NCBI GenBank assembly: GCA_002393725.1
Contig: DGTJ01000003.1
Span: 1 to 17,826, forward strand
Origin: Prevotella sp. UBA4339
GTDB taxonomy: Bacteria > Bacteroidota > Bacteroidia > Bacteroidales > Bacteroidaceae
Direction: 5' to 3'
DNA: 17,826 bases
Made by a program: the position numbers and the translations under genes. Below the pieces are notes generated by a model. It made no database searches. It was given only the letters and a program-made list of their open reading frames with translations, and was not told the DNA's origin. Positions 4,782-12,104 of the stretch are shown one piece after another; the stretch's first letter is position 1, and every line of letters begins with the position of its first letter.

Positions 4782-5933
4782 ATGAAACATATCAGACTGT
4801 TTATCGCAGCAATAGCTGCACTTAGCGTTGCATCCTGCAGCAACAACAAATTCAAGGTGGAAGGCGAGATAGCAAACGCAGAGGACTCCGTGCTGTACTT
4901 TGAGAACGTAGGTCTGGAGGGCATCAATCTGCTCGACTCCGTAAAGCTGTCAGGCAGCGGAAGCTTCTCGTTCAGCCAGGAAGCCCCTGAGGCACCGGAT
5001 TTCTATCGTCTGAGAATCGCTGACCAGATAATCAACGTAAGCATCGACTCCACAGAGACTGTCAGCGTAAAGGCCAAGTACCCCCAGATGGCTACAGAAT
5101 ACGAGATAAGCGGATCTGACAACTGTCTGAAAATCAAGGAGCTTGCACTCAAGCAGATAGACCTCCACAAGAAGGCGATGGCAATCCAGCAGAATCAGGC
5201 TCTGGGAGTAGACGCCATCAACGACAGTATACTGAAGATGATTGACGAATACAAGAAAGATGTAAAGTCGAACTATATCTTCAAAGAGCCCATGAAGGCT
5301 TACAGCTATTTCGCCCTGTTCCAGACTCTTGGCAACTGGCTGCTGTTCAACCCTCGCAACAACAAGGAAGACATCAAGGCATTTGCTGCCGTTGCCACAA
5401 GTTGGGATACCTACTACCCACATGCCGAGAGAGGCCAGAACCTTCACAACATCGCCATCGAGGGAATGAAGAACCAGCGCATCGTGGAATCCCAGAATGC
5501 CGACTTGCAGATTGACGCAAGCAAGGTAAGTGAAGCCGGTGTGCTCGACATCGCCTTAAGAGACAACAAGGGTGCTGAGCGCCATCTTACTGACCTGAAA
5601 GGCAAAGTGGTGCTGCTCGACTTCCACATCTTCGCCATGGATGACAGTCCTGCACGAATCCTCATGCTGCGCGAGCTTTACAACAAGTATCAGGCACAGG
5701 GCCTGGAGATTTATCAGGTAAGCCTCGACCCTGACGAGCATTTCTGGAAGCAGCAGACAGCAGCTCTGCCCTGGATCAGCGTAAGAGACGGTGACGGCAT
5801 CAACTCACAGCGGCTGATGATGTACAACATCCAAGCCGTGCCCGACTACTTCCTTATCGACAGGGGCAACAACCTCGTAAAGCGTGCCTCAGCCATCAAG
5901 GACCTGGAAGCAGAAATCAAGAAACTACTATAA
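4782..5933 (+). CDS. Lipoprotein with DUF4369-like N-terminus and CxxC-less thioredoxin fold
   Basis: This 383-residue protein has a lipoprotein signal peptide (LSVASC, lipidated Cys19), so it should be anchored in the membrane facing the periplasm or outside. Residues ~24-110 look like a DUF4369-type beta domain (FKVEGEIANAEDSVLYFENV, then SFSFSQEAPEAPDFYRLRI). Residues ~115-245 are a helical middle. Residues ~250-383 form a TlpA/AhpC-like thioredoxin fold: GKVVLLDFHIFAMDDSPAR (274-292), LEIYQVSLDPDEHFW, and AVPDYFLID (352-360) with the usual cis-Pro. In TlpA-like proteins the first motif reads FWAxWCxPC; here M286 and S289 replace both cysteines, so it cannot do thiol-disulfide exchange at that site. 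Cys115 is the only other cysteine of the mature protein. The gene stands alone with its own promoter and terminator. The fold is fairly sure and the role unknown. Confidence 0.85.
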   Translation: MKHIRLFIAAIAALSVASCSNNKFKVEGEIANAEDSVLYFENVGLEGINLLDSVKLSGSGSFSFSQEAPEAPDFYRLRIADQIINVSIDSTETVSVKAKYPQMATEYEISGSDNCLKIKELALKQIDLHKKAMAIQQNQALGVDAINDSILKMIDEYKKDVKSNYIFKEPMKAYSYFALFQTLGNWLLFNPRNNKEDIKAFAAVATSWDTYYPHAERGQNLHNIAIEGMKNQRIVESQNADLQIDASKVSEAGVLDIALRDNKGAERHLTDLKGKVVLLDFHIFAMDDSPARILMLRELYNKYQAQGLEIYQVSLDPDEHFWKQQTAALPWISVRDGDGINSQRLMMYNIQAVPDYFLIDRGNNLVKRASAIKDLEAEIKKLL

Positions 5934-5934
5934 G

Positions 5935-5963
5935 AAAAGCTCTCCGCAAGGGAGAGCTTTTTT
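5935..5963. terminator. Bidirectional terminator between converging genes
   Basis: AAAAGCTCTCC, a short loop and GGGAGAGCTTTTTT form a perfect ~10-bp stem with A and T runs on either side. It starts one base after the lipoprotein stop codon and also lies just past the esterase stop on the minus strand. Confidence 0.9.
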
Positions 5964-5975
5964 ATTAGTAACTAC

Positions 5976-6812
5976 TTAGAAACTACTTAGCCAAGCCTTC
6001 AATTCGAAGATCATCTGATAGTGGAAGGCAAAGCTCTCGCGATAGCCCCATCCGTGACCCCCCGTCGGATAAATGTGGATTGAGGCTGGTACATCATGAC
6101 GATAGCACTCCGAGTAATAGTTGAACCCATTGGCTGCCGGCACCGCCCTGTCATCATCGCTGAGGGCAAGAAACACTCGTGAAGTGGTGCGGTTCACCTG
6201 AACATCATTGGAATATTCATATTCCAGCTTTTTCAGTTCCTTCTTTGAGCGGCCTGTTCCAAGGAAGTTGTCATGAGAGCCCTTGTGCGTAAAGGCAGGG
6301 TCCATCGTTATTACAGGATAGAAGAGTATATGGAAATTAGGCGCAGCGTCTGCCTTGGAGTGAGTAGCGATAGTAGATGCCAGATGGCCTCCTGCCGAGA
6401 ATCCCATAATACCGACATCGTTACGATCAATATGCCATTCGACAGCATTGCGCCTCACCGTCTTCATCGCCTCCTCGGCGTCAGAGATAGGGATGTTGAA
6501 ATCACCATGAGGCATACGATACTTCAATACTATGAGAGCTATCCCCTGATTATTGAAGAAGGTAGCCCACTGATGCCCCTCATGATCCATAGCCAGATGT
6601 GAATAGCCGCCACCAGGACAGCATACGACAGCCCTGCCTGTGGCTTTCTTTGCATCCGGCAGATAGACAGTAAGCTCCGCCTTGTCTTTCTCATCACCGT
6701 TGTTGTTGGGTGCACCATTGGGCCATAACTCCATCTTCGTTCCTTTCTGTGCGTAAGCTGCCGATGACAACACAAGCAGCAGCATAGTCGCAATTGTTTT
6801 AAGACTCCTCAT
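5976..6812 (-). CDS. Secreted alpha/beta-hydrolase esterase (acetylxylan/acetyl esterase-like)
   Basis: This 278-residue protein has an N-terminal signal peptide (LLLVLSSAAYAQ, likely cleaved after Ala21), so it is exported. It has the alpha/beta-hydrolase catalytic layout: an oxyanion-hole PGGGYSH (66-72), nucleophile Ser139 in GFSAGGH (137-143), acidic residue Asp220/Asp221 in LALSDDDRAVP, and His253 in YPTGGHGWG. The set PGGGY, GFSAGGH and GGHGWG is typical of small carbohydrate esterases related to BD-FAE and Prevotella/Bacteroides acetylxylan esterases. The likely job is removal of acetyl or similar ester groups from plant glycans, but the substrate is inferred. The N-terminus after the signal (MELWPNGAPN) is typical of this group. 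It is transcribed away from a sialate O-acetylesterase across a shared intergenic region. Confidence 0.87.
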   Translation of the reverse strand: MRSLKTIATMLLLVLSSAAYAQKGTKMELWPNGAPNNNGDEKDKAELTVYLPDAKKATGRAVVCCPGGGYSHLAMDHEGHQWATFFNNQGIALIVLKYRMPHGDFNIPISDAEEAMKTVRRNAVEWHIDRNDVGIMGFSAGGHLASTIATHSKADAAPNFHILFYPVITMDPAFTHKGSHDNFLGTGRSKKELKKLEYEYSNDVQVNRTTSRVFLALSDDDRAVPAANGFNYYSECYRHDVPASIHIYPTGGHGWGYRESFAFHYQMIFELKAWLSSF

Positions 6813-6846
6813 AATGTTATTCTGTCAGTTTATTCTCTTTGATTTT

Positions 6847-6855
6847 GCAAAGATA
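6847..6855 (-). promoter_or_regulatory. Promoter -7 box of the acetyl esterase gene
   Basis: The minus strand reads TATCTTTGC, matching TAnnTTTG, 35 nt upstream of the ATG at 6812. Confidence 0.6.
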
Positions 6856-7113
6856 CTAAAAATATTCAAAACTTTAAGGCTTTTACTCGCAATAATGTCT
6901 CTAAACACCCACAATTTTTATTTACAGCATGAATTTCGGCCTAAAAAAGGGCTAAAAAACCACCTCACTGGAAAAAAATATTTTTCCAGTTAGAAAAAAA
7001 ATTTTTTCCAGTTAGAGAAATATTTCAACCCAATTAAGGCATATATCATGAAACGGAGAAATACAATCTATTTTTTCTGACAAGTTACACGTAAAAAAGA
7101 ATATAGATTAGGA

Positions 7114-7143
7114 TTGCATATTGATTTTTTTTCGTAACTTTGC
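7114..7143 (+). promoter_or_regulatory. Promoter of the sialate O-acetylesterase gene
   Basis: TAACTTTGC (7135-7143) matches the -7 box, and TTG at 7114-7116 is placed suitably for a -33 element. The ATG follows at 7170. Confidence 0.6.
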
Positions 7144-7169
7144 ACGCAGAAATATAAAATCCAGCAAAA

Positions 7170-8624
7170 ATGAATAAGCGAACTATCGTATTTTCCGCCC
7201 TCGCAGCACTCTGCATCAGCGTTCAGGCAAAAGTAAGGCTGCCGCACATCATCTGCGACAACATGGTATTACAACAGCAGACTGAAGCCCGCCTTTGGGG
7301 ATGGGACAAGCCTGGCAAGACAGTAAATGTGACCACTTCGTGGAGCGATGAAGCAGTTAGCACCAAGACCGGCAAGGACGGGAAATGGCTTGTAAAGGTA
7401 AAGACTCCGAAAGCATCGTATGAGCCCCTGAGCATCACTTTCGATGACGGCGAGGCTGTAACCATCAACAATGTGGTATCTGGCGAGGTATGGGTATGTG
7501 CAGGCCAATCCAACATGGAGATGCCCGTAAAAGGTTTCGGCATGTGCCCAGTCAAGGATTACAATCAGCATGTCATCGATGCTATACACTCAAAGGGCGT
7601 GCGCAGCGTGAAGATTCCAAGCATCATGCGCAGCGAGCCCCAGGAAGATGCACAGTGCCAATGGCGCGAGTGCTCACCGAAGACCGTCAGCGAGTTCTCT
7701 GCCACAGGATACTTCTTTGCACGCCTTCTAAGCCGTACGCTCGACATCCCCGTTGGCATCATCGAAGCTAATAAAGGAGGTTCGCGCGTGGAGAGCTGGC
7801 TCACGAAAGAGAATCTTCAGAAATACACCAACGACCCTACCGACTCGGTAGAGATATGCAAGAAATGGTCACAGTGGGACTACCACCGCTCGCTGCTCTG
7901 GGGCAATGGCACATTCAACCCCATACTGAACTACACCGTCAAGGGAATCCTCTACTATCAGGGATGCTCAAACGTAGGCGATCCTGGCGACCAGTATTCC
8001 AAAAGGATGAAACTGTTGGTAGACCAGTGGAGAGGTCAGTTCGCTCTTGGAGAGATTCCATTCTACTTCGTACAGATTGCTCCATACAGATATGATGACA
8101 ACGATAACGCAATAAGCGGAGCACTGCTTCGCGAACAACAATGGAAAGCCTCACAGATAATCCCCAACAGCAGTCTTGTGTGCATCAACGACCTTGTGTA
8201 TCCTTACGAGACCACCCAGATTCATCCTGCTCAGAAGCAGCAGGTTGGCGAGAGGCTCGCATTCACGGCACTCAACCGCGACTATGGCTTTGAGAAGATA
8301 CAGTATAAGAGCTCGTCGTATAAGGACATGAAGATAAAGAACGACACAATACTGATACACACACAGGACAACTACTGGTGCGATGCCCCGTTCGAGGATA
8401 TGCAGGGATTTGAGATAGCAGGCGAGGACAAGGTGTTCCACCCGGCAATAGCAAAGCACTTCTGGCAGCCAGGCGGAGGCTACTGGGATGAAGCCATCAT
8501 GGTCACCTCGCCCGAGGTGAAGAAGCCTGTAGCTGTAAGATACTGCTTTAAGAATTTCCAGATAGGCAACGTCAAAAACGGTGGCAACCTGCCACTCTTC
8601 CCATTCAGAACAGACACATGGTAA
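7170..8624 (+). CDS. Secreted sialate O-acetylesterase family protein (SGNH/SASA)
   Basis: The 484-residue protein begins with a signal peptide (MNKRTIVFSALAALCISVQA). Residues ~22-105 form a beta-rich N-terminal domain (LPHIICDNMVLQQ, LWGWDKPGKTVNVT) typical of Bacteroidetes sialate O-acetylesterases. The SGNH core follows. Nucleophile Ser114 lies in GEVWVCAGQSNMEMP, a glycine block in NKGGSRVESW (201-210), a YYQGCSN block (262-268), and the Asp/His pair Asp341 and His352 in NDLVYPYETTQIHPAQK. Known relatives remove O-acetyl groups from sialic acids or from plant glycans such as xylan. Most family members read QGESN where this one reads QGCSN (Cys266). That change, and the opposite orientation of another acetyl esterase next door, leave the substrate uncertain. 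A Nudix gene starts 3 nt after the stop and should be co-transcribed. Confidence 0.9.
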   Translation: MNKRTIVFSALAALCISVQAKVRLPHIICDNMVLQQQTEARLWGWDKPGKTVNVTTSWSDEAVSTKTGKDGKWLVKVKTPKASYEPLSITFDDGEAVTINNVVSGEVWVCAGQSNMEMPVKGFGMCPVKDYNQHVIDAIHSKGVRSVKIPSIMRSEPQEDAQCQWRECSPKTVSEFSATGYFFARLLSRTLDIPVGIIEANKGGSRVESWLTKENLQKYTNDPTDSVEICKKWSQWDYHRSLLWGNGTFNPILNYTVKGILYYQGCSNVGDPGDQYSKRMKLLVDQWRGQFALGEIPFYFVQIAPYRYDDNDNAISGALLREQQWKASQIIPNSSLVCINDLVYPYETTQIHPAQKQQVGERLAFTALNRDYGFEKIQYKSSSYKDMKIKNDTILIHTQDNYWCDAPFEDMQGFEIAGEDKVFHPAIAKHFWQPGGGYWDEAIMVTSPEVKKPVAVRYCFKNFQIGNVKNGGNLPLFPFRTDTW

Positions 8625-8627
8625 TAT

Positions 8628-9152
8628 ATGACCCATCCATTAGAAGTATTTAAGTTCTGCCCAAAGTGCGGCAGCGAGAATTTCGAGATCAACAACGCTC
8701 TCAGCAGGCATTGCAGTGACTGCGGCTTCACATACTATCAGAACCCCAGGGCCTCTACAGCCGCGTTTATACTTAACAGCAAGCGCGAACTGCTGGTAGT
8801 ACGCAGGGCGAAGGATCCTGCAAAAGGCACACTTGACCTGCCTGGCGGATTCGTGGATAATGAGGAGACAGCAGAGCAGGGAATGATACGCGAGATAAAG
8901 GAAGAGACTGGCCTTGATGCAAAGGGCGTAAGATATCTGTTCTCCGTTCCAAACATCTATCGCTATTCAGGAATGGACATACATACCCTCGACCTGTTCT
9001 TCATTTGCGAAGTTGAGGATGATGCCCTTCCGCAAGCAGCAGACGATGCTGCGGAATGCTCATGGGTGCCGCTGCGCGAAGTGTATGTAGAGCGCTTCGG
9101 ACTGCGCTCTATTAGGCAGGCGGTGCATACATTCTTACAGCAAAACTGTTAA
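8628..9152 (+). CDS. Nudix hydrolase with N-terminal zinc ribbon
   Basis: This 174-residue cytoplasmic protein has a zinc ribbon with Cys11, Cys14, Cys29 and Cys32 (CPKCG and CSDCG), then a Nudix domain. The Nudix box is intact: G74, E80, R88, E89, E92, E93 and G95, in GFVDNEETAEQGMIREIKEE. The layout of ribbon plus FTYYQNPRASTAAF resembles NADH/NAD pyrophosphatase-like and ADP-ribose pyrophosphatase-like Nudix proteins, which hydrolyse nucleoside diphosphates linked to another group. The NudC signature SQPWPFPxS is absent, so I do not call it NudC, and the substrate is open. The start is only 3 nt after the esterase stop, suggesting coupled translation. I see no terminator after it, and topA has its own promoter 50 nt downstream. 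Confidence 0.9.
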   Translation: MTHPLEVFKFCPKCGSENFEINNALSRHCSDCGFTYYQNPRASTAAFILNSKRELLVVRRAKDPAKGTLDLPGGFVDNEETAEQGMIREIKEETGLDAKGVRYLFSVPNIYRYSGMDIHTLDLFFICEVEDDALPQAADDAAECSWVPLREVYVERFGLRSIRQAVHTFLQQNC

Positions 9153-9201
9153 TAAAACAAAAATTTCTATATATAAATAAGGTGTAAGAGACTTTTTTGC
9201 T

Positions 9202-9210
9202 TACTTTTGC
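9202..9210 (+). promoter_or_regulatory. topA promoter -7 box
   Basis: TACTTTTGC matches TAnnTTTG, 29 nt before the topA ATG. It could drive the topA-aroK-speA-argB run. Confidence 0.55.
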
Positions 9211-9239
9211 AGCCCAAAGTGAATTAAACGACTCAAAAT

Positions 9240-11546
9240 ATGCAGAAAAACCTCGTTATAGTAGAGTCTCCCGCAAAAGCGAAGACTATTGAGAAATTCC
9301 TAGGCAGCGACTTCAAAGTGATGTCGAGCTACGGTCACATCCGCGATCTGAAGAAGAAAGAGCTTAGCATCGATGACAGTACTCTCGTACCTGAATATGA
9401 AATCCCTGATGACAAGAAGAAGCTTGTCAGCGAACTGAAGCAGAATGCAAAGAATGCCGAAAAGGTATGGCTCGCATCCGATGAAGACCGCGAGGGAGAA
9501 GCCATCTCTTGGCATCTGTGTGAAGTATTAGGCCTTGACGAGAAAAAGACCAACCGTATCGTTTTCCACGAAATCACCAAGCCAGCCATACTGGCAGCCA
9601 TCGAGCATCCTCGCCATCTGGACATGAATCTTGTAAACGCTCAGCAAGCACGCCGAGTACTCGACCGCCTGGTAGGTTTCAAGCTTTCACCAGTACTGTG
9701 GCGAAAAGTTAAGCCTGCACTCTCTGCCGGGCGCGTACAGAGCGTAGCAGTACGCCTCATCGTGGAGCGTGAGCGTGAGATCCAGAATTTCAAGACAGAG
9801 ATATTCTATAATGTATATGGCACCTTTGCCATCACCAACCCTGACGGATCTGCAACAGAGGTAAAGGCCCAGCTGGCCAATAAGCTGAAAACTTATGACG
9901 AGGTAACAGCCTTCCTTGAGAAATGCAAGGAAGCGCAATTCACAGTGGAGAGCATCAGTAAAAAGCCAATGAAGCGCACCCCTGCTCCCCCATTCACGAC
10001 ATCAACCCTACAGCAGGAAGCAGCACGCAAGCTTGGTTTCACAGTGTCGCAGACGATGATGGTTGCACAGCGTCTCTATGAAAACGGACAGATCACATAT
10101 ATGCGTACTGACTCTGTGAACCTCTCTAATCTCTGCCTGGGTGCAAGCAAGAACGAGATTACTGCCCTCTATGGCGAGAAATACAGCAAGACACGTCAGT
10201 ATCATACTAATTCAAAGGGTGCGCAAGAAGCTCATGAGGCAATTCGTCCCACATATATGGACAAGACCGAGATAGAGGGTACCGTTCAGGAGAAACGCCT
10301 TTATGATCTTATCTGGAAGCGTACCATCGCCAGTCAGATGGCTGATGCCGAGATTGAGAAGACTACAGTAAATATCAACATCTCAACTGCCGATGAGCAG
10401 TTCGTGGCTCAAGGAGAGGTAGTAAAGTTCGACGGATTCATCAAGGTTTACCGTGAGTCGGTAGATGACGAGGAGCAGCAAGATGAGTACTCACACATCC
10501 TTCCACCACTCGAAGAAGGCCAGGAGCTTATCCGCCGCGAGATTCAGGCCGTAGAGCGTTTCACACAGGGGCCACAGAGGTTCACTGAAGCCAGCCTGGT
10601 ACATAAGCTTGAAGAACTTGGCATCGGGCGCCCGTCAACGTATGCCCCCACTATCTCTACAATCCAACAGCGCGAATATGTGCAGAAAGGCGACAAGAAG
10701 GGCGAGGAGCGCCAATATACCGTTGACGTGCTCAAAGGTAAACAGATAACGCAAAAGACTCGCAAGGAGCTTATCGGCTCTGACAAGGGAAAGCTGCTGC
10801 CTACAGACATTGGGGTAGTTGTCAACGACTTCCTCATGAAGAACTTCAAGGAAATCATGGACTACAACTTCACTGCGAAGGTTGAGCAGGACTTCGATAA
10901 GATTGCAGAGGGAGTAGAGCAGTGGCAGAATATGCTGAAGGAATTCTACAAGGACTTTGAGCCTACCGTAGAGAGCACTATCAACTCACGTGAAGAGCAT
11001 AAGGCAGGCGAGAGACTCCTTGGGACTGATCCAAGGAGCGGGAAACCTGTATTCGTCAAGATTGGCCGCTACGGTCCTGTAGTACAGATAGGCACTGCCG
11101 AGGATAGTGAGAAGCCACAGTTTGCCCAGATTCCAAAAGACAAGAGTATGAGCAGCATCACCATCGAAGAAGCAATCGAGCTCTTCAAACTCCCCAGAAA
11201 CCTCGGTGAATATGACGGGAGTCTTGTCACAATAGGAACAGGCCGCTTTGGTCCTTACATTCTCCATGACCGCAAATACACCTCACTGCCAAAAGGTGAA
11301 GACCCGATGACAATAACTATCGAACGGGCAATAGAACTCATCAACGAGAAGCGCTCACAGGAGACGAAGAAGCATATAAAGACATTCCTCGAGGACACAA
11401 AGCTTGAAGTCCTTAACGGCCGCTATGGTCCATATCTTGCCTACGATGGGAAGAACTACCGTCTGCCAAAGTCGATGCACGAGAAGGCAAAGGATCTCAC
11501 TTACGAGGAGTGCATGAAGGTGATTGAAAGTCAGAACAAGAAATAA
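9240..11546 (+). CDS. topA: DNA topoisomerase I (type IA)
   Basis: This enzyme relaxes negatively supercoiled DNA by cutting and rejoining one strand. The 768-residue protein starts MQKNLVIVESPAKAKTIEKF, the Toprim domain with Glu9, followed by DEDREGE (81-87) for metal binding. The active-site tyrosine is Tyr287 in QITYMRTDSVNLS. Other family blocks are SAGRVQSVAVRLI, HEAIRPT and GIGRPSTYAPTI. E. coli TopA ends in cysteine zinc fingers; here the C-terminal ~170 residues instead hold three topo-C repeats (GRYGPVVQIG, GRFGPYILHD, GRYGPYLAYDG) with no CxxC pairs, the usual Bacteroidetes form. It leads a + strand run, and aroK starts 5 nt after its stop. Confidence 0.97.
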   Translation: MQKNLVIVESPAKAKTIEKFLGSDFKVMSSYGHIRDLKKKELSIDDSTLVPEYEIPDDKKKLVSELKQNAKNAEKVWLASDEDREGEAISWHLCEVLGLDEKKTNRIVFHEITKPAILAAIEHPRHLDMNLVNAQQARRVLDRLVGFKLSPVLWRKVKPALSAGRVQSVAVRLIVEREREIQNFKTEIFYNVYGTFAITNPDGSATEVKAQLANKLKTYDEVTAFLEKCKEAQFTVESISKKPMKRTPAPPFTTSTLQQEAARKLGFTVSQTMMVAQRLYENGQITYMRTDSVNLSNLCLGASKNEITALYGEKYSKTRQYHTNSKGAQEAHEAIRPTYMDKTEIEGTVQEKRLYDLIWKRTIASQMADAEIEKTTVNINISTADEQFVAQGEVVKFDGFIKVYRESVDDEEQQDEYSHILPPLEEGQELIRREIQAVERFTQGPQRFTEASLVHKLEELGIGRPSTYAPTISTIQQREYVQKGDKKGEERQYTVDVLKGKQITQKTRKELIGSDKGKLLPTDIGVVVNDFLMKNFKEIMDYNFTAKVEQDFDKIAEGVEQWQNMLKEFYKDFEPTVESTINSREEHKAGERLLGTDPRSGKPVFVKIGRYGPVVQIGTAEDSEKPQFAQIPKDKSMSSITIEEAIELFKLPRNLGEYDGSLVTIGTGRFGPYILHDRKYTSLPKGEDPMTITIERAIELINEKRSQETKKHIKTFLEDTKLEVLNGRYGPYLAYDGKNYRLPKSMHEKAKDLTYEECMKVIESQNKK

Positions 11547-11551
11547 AGGAA

Positions 11552-12079
11552 ATGGTCAGAGTCATCCTCATCGGATACATGGGTGCCGGCAAGACCACTA
11601 TCGGCAAAGCCCTCGCTCAGGATCTGGGCATCACCTTCTATGACCTCGACTGGTATATCTCCAATCGCATGCGCAAGACCATTGCACAGATCTTCGAGGA
11701 ACGTGGAGAAGAAGGCTTTCGTCAGATTGAAAGAAATATGCTCCACGAAGTGGCTGAGTTTGAGGATGTCATCATTAGCTGTGGAGGAGGCACTCCATGC
11801 TTCTTTGACAACATAGACTATATGAATCAGCAGGCTCCGGTGGTATATCTGAAAGCAGAACCCGATGTGCTTTTCAAACATCTCGCAATGAGCAAGAATG
11901 ACCGCCCTCTGCTCCGAGGCAAGAGTCAGGAAGAACTCATCGCTTTTATAAAGGAGCAGCTCGAAAAGCGTGAGCCTTTCTACACTAAGGCATCATACAG
12001 CCTCGATGTGAGCCTGATGGATGACTATTCGAAAATAAAGGACAGCGTAGCCCAAGTACGCAAATTATTAAATATCTAA
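11552..12079 (+). CDS. aroK: Shikimate kinase
   Basis: Shikimate kinase phosphorylates shikimate with ATP to shikimate-3-phosphate, on the way to chorismate and aromatic amino acids. The 175-residue size is normal. Walker A is GYMGAGKTT (8-16). The shikimate-binding residues are Asp33 in YDLDWYI, Arg57 in EEGFRQIE and the glycine stretch CGGGTP (77-82). Arg118 in NDRPLL is the lid arginine. The gene sits 5 nt after topA, so it is read on the topA transcript. The gap to speA is 25 nt, and I see no terminator there. Confidence 0.96.
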   Translation: MVRVILIGYMGAGKTTIGKALAQDLGITFYDLDWYISNRMRKTIAQIFEERGEEGFRQIERNMLHEVAEFEDVIISCGGGTPCFFDNIDYMNQQAPVVYLKAEPDVLFKHLAMSKNDRPLLRGKSQEELIAFIKEQLEKREPFYTKASYSLDVSLMDDYSKIKDSVAQVRKLLNI

Positions 12080-12104
12080 GTTTTTATAAACCAATCTGCC
12101 CATT

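Larger units (their letters stand above)
6813..7169. other. AT-rich divergent intergenic region with several dyads
   Basis: This 357-nt gap separates two divergent secreted-esterase genes and holds both promoters. CTGGAAAAA (6968-6976) and TTTTTCCAG (6981-6989) form a 9-bp palindrome, and TTTTTCCAGTTAG repeats at 6981-6993 and again about 22 nt later. AATCTAT (7065-7071) and ATAGATT (7103-7109) form a second, wider dyad that sits just upstream of the rightward promoter. I find no coding sequence or RNA gene here. These repeats are candidates for regulator binding sites. Confidence 0.5.

Noticed and set aside
5970..5990. Tandem AACTACTTAG repeat at the end of the esterase gene
   Set aside because: It is only two copies of 10 nt around the stop codon and probably a chance slip duplication.
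9240..11546. topA as a reverse gyrase or topoisomerase III
   Set aside because: It has no helicase domain, and the YMRTDS site with three C-terminal GRYGPY repeats matches Bacteroidetes TopA.
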